NCBI GenBank assembly: GCA_900548635.1
Contig: URLP01000013.1
Span: 1 to 22,221 of the forward strand
Reading direction: 5' to 3'
DNA from: an uncultured Megasphaera sp.
GTDB taxonomy: Bacteria > Bacillota > Negativicutes > Veillonellales > Megasphaeraceae
DNA: 22,221 bases
Part shown: piece after piece, positions 20,776 to 22,221 of the stretch
How positions within the stretch are numbered: the stretch's first letter is position 1
Layout of the letters: the number at the start of each line of letters is the position of its first letter
Made by a program: the position numbers and the translations under genes
The notes under the pieces: generated by a model
The model's database searches: none
What the model was told of the DNA's origin: nothing
What the model saw: the letters and a program-made list of their open reading frames with translations, nothing else

Positions 20776-22189
20776 CCATTGGCTGACGCGCCACCTGCTC
20801 ATTGCGCCCCTGCCGATCTTCGCCAAAATGGTCCTGCTCTATTCGTCCATCGTCTTCTTTATCCTGCTCACTGTATCCGTCGTCACAATCACCAGCGTCC
20901 ACTATATCATGAACGACTCCCTGCGTGACGAACTGAAACACAGTGCCGTCTCTGCCGTCCAGTACCTGGACGCTTACGGAAAAGTCGATACGACGATTTT
21001 CGTCCGTGCCAACCTGCCGCCTTCAATGAACCTCCAGATTTATGACGGCGCCGGTCATCTTATCGTCGATAACGGACCGACCCATGCCGTCCGCAAGCGG
21101 AGCGACCGCTACATCGACGAAGCCATCCGCACTCCGGACAAAAAACCGCTGCCGACAAACGTACAGGGCAATGAATCTTCAGAATTCTCCTACTACCAGA
21201 TGTGGACGGACAGTCAGGGAAAACATTACTATCTGCGTTTTTCCCAACGGCCGGACAAGGAAACGGGCTTTGTTTCCCTTCTTTCCAAACAGCTCCTGGC
21301 CTCGGTCCTCATCAGCCTTATCCTGACCATTTTCACGGGCATGTATCTCATGAAGAAATCCCTGGCACCGCTGCAGGTCATCAATGATACGATGAAGACC
21401 ATTGAAGTCAACCGGTTGGATAATCGTATCACCCTTTCGGACAACAAGAATGAACTGCACGACCTGGCCGTCAGCATCAACCAGGCCCTGGACCGCATCG
21501 AATACGGCTATAAACAGCAGCAGCAGTTCATCAGTGATGCCTCACATGAACTGCGGACGCCGATTACGGTCATCGCCGGCTATACGGACCTCCTCTGCCG
21601 CTGGGGCAAAGACGATCCGGCCGTCCTTGATGAAAGCCTGAATGCCATCCGCTCGGAAACGGACTACATGAAGCAGCTCATCGAACGCCTGCTCTTCTTT
21701 GCCCGTTCCAACAACGGCACGCTGATCAAACATTTCACGAAAATCAATACGGCTGAGCTGCTGCAGGAAGTATACAGTGAAATCAGCCTCATCGACAAGG
21801 ATCACGAAATCACGATCCGCCAAAATGACGAAGCCGTCATCACGGCTGAACCGGGCAGCGTCAAACAAATGCTGCGCATCTTCATCGACAATGCCCTGAA
21901 ATATACGCCAGCCGGCGGCAAAATCATTCTCTCGTGCATGGCCGATGAAAAAAGTGTCCGCTACATCATCAGTGATACAGGCATCGGCATCCCCGAAAAA
22001 GACCTGGACCGCGTCTTCGAACGCTTCTACCGCGTCGACTCGTCACGTACCAAAGAAACAGGCGGTTCCGGCCTGGGCTTGTCTATCGCCAAATACATCG
22101 CTAAAGCCAACAACGCCGAACTGCACCTGAGCAGCCAGCTGAACAAGGGGACGACGGTGATGGCCGTCTTTCAGCGTTGTTCATCGTAG
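20759..22189 (+). CDS. Membrane sensor histidine kinase
   Basis: A 476-residue kinase, partner of the regulator before it. TM1 is about residues 24-50, a sensor region of about 130 residues (51-175) follows outside the membrane, TM2 is about 177-198, then a HAMP segment (199-252). The phospho-accepting His263 lies in SDASHELRTPITVIAGY, the N box in FIDNALKYTP (375-384), G1 in ISDTGIGIPEKD (404-415) and G2 in GGSGLGLSIAKYI. All catalytic motifs are intact. The ATG at 20759 lies inside the regulator gene, with GGAG 6 bp before it. The last codons (RCSS and stop) lie in a heptad repeat element, so the C-terminus may have been set by insertion of that element. Confidence 0.93.
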   Translation: MWQKINHWLTRHLLIAPLPIFAKMVLLYSSIVFFILLTVSVVTITSVHYIMNDSLRDELKHSAVSAVQYLDAYGKVDTTIFVRANLPPSMNLQIYDGAGHLIVDNGPTHAVRKRSDRYIDEAIRTPDKKPLPTNVQGNESSEFSYYQMWTDSQGKHYYLRFSQRPDKETGFVSLLSKQLLASVLISLILTIFTGMYLMKKSLAPLQVINDTMKTIEVNRLDNRITLSDNKNELHDLAVSINQALDRIEYGYKQQQQFISDASHELRTPITVIAGYTDLLCRWGKDDPAVLDESLNAIRSETDYMKQLIERLLFFARSNNGTLIKHFTKINTAELLQEVYSEISLIDKDHEITIRQNDEAVITAEPGSVKQMLRIFIDNALKYTPAGGKIILSCMADEKSVRYIISDTGIGIPEKDLDRVFERFYRVDSSRTKETGGSGLGLSIAKYIAKANNAELHLSSQLNKGTTVMAVFQRCSS

Positions 22190-22208
22190 GTCGTTCGTCG
22201 TTCATCGA
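22175..22208. repeat. Heptad intergenic repeat, copy 5 (cut by window end)
   Basis: It reads CGTTGTTCATCGTAGGT-CGTTCGT-CGTTCAT-CGAAT and shares CGTAGGTCGTTC with copy 1. The first bases code for the end of the sensor kinase and provide its TAG stop. A second arm, if present, lies beyond the window. Confidence 0.65.
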
Positions 22209-22221
22209 ATGGGCGGCCCTA

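Overview
The window looks like a stretch of a Gram-negative-type Firmicute (Negativicutes), most likely Megasphaera or a close relative. Outer-membrane-lipid transport (an MlaE-type permease) sits beside Firmicute-style features: a T-box leader, strong AGGAGG ribosome binding sites, TTG/GTG starts, an lspA-rluD-pyrR gene order, a B12-dependent class II ribonucleotide reductase and a small clostridial-type ferredoxin. The genus is inferred from gene content and moderate-to-high GC, not from a database search.

Layout. Positions 1-2.8 kb and up to 5.1 kb hold an envelope block on the minus strand: the 5' end of an MlaE-like permease gene; then murA, mreB, a small exported biotinyl/lipoyl-like domain protein and a SpoIVB-type (S55) peptidase, tightly packed and ending in a hairpin terminator. 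Next on the minus strand is glpX (5.4-6.4 kb) with its own terminator. From 11.5 down to 6.5 kb lies a serine operon: promoter, serine-type T-box riboswitch, serC, serA, a histidine-phosphatase that is probably the phosphoserine phosphatase, and serS, which also has a likely internal promoter. nrdJ (11.7-13.9 kb) follows a promoter overlapped by two NrdR-box-like sites. A dhaK-dhaL-dhaM-hydrolase operon runs from 17.1 to 14.1 kb, then lspA-rluD-pyrR (19.2-17.3 kb) and a 54-residue 2[4Fe-4S] ferredoxin gene (19.4-19.6 kb). The only plus-strand genes are an OmpR-type response regulator and its sensor kinase (20.1-22.2 kb), with overlapping reading frames.

Between the ferredoxin and the two-component genes lies about 500 bp without protein genes. 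I read in it a minus-strand small RNA of about 150 nt, with its own promoter and terminator and four C-rich stretches left unpaired in a nested hairpin fold. A direct repeat with 11-bp spacing of the kind bound by OmpR-family regulators sits just upstream of its -35 box. This is one of the two most novel candidates.

The other is a dispersed repeat family found at five intergenic places (about 5.3, 6.5, 17.2, 19.3 and 22.2 kb). It is built of 7-bp words of the form CGTTYRK and, in three copies, arranged as two inverted arms lying between a stop codon and the terminator hairpin. One copy supplies the last codons and stop of the sensor kinase gene.
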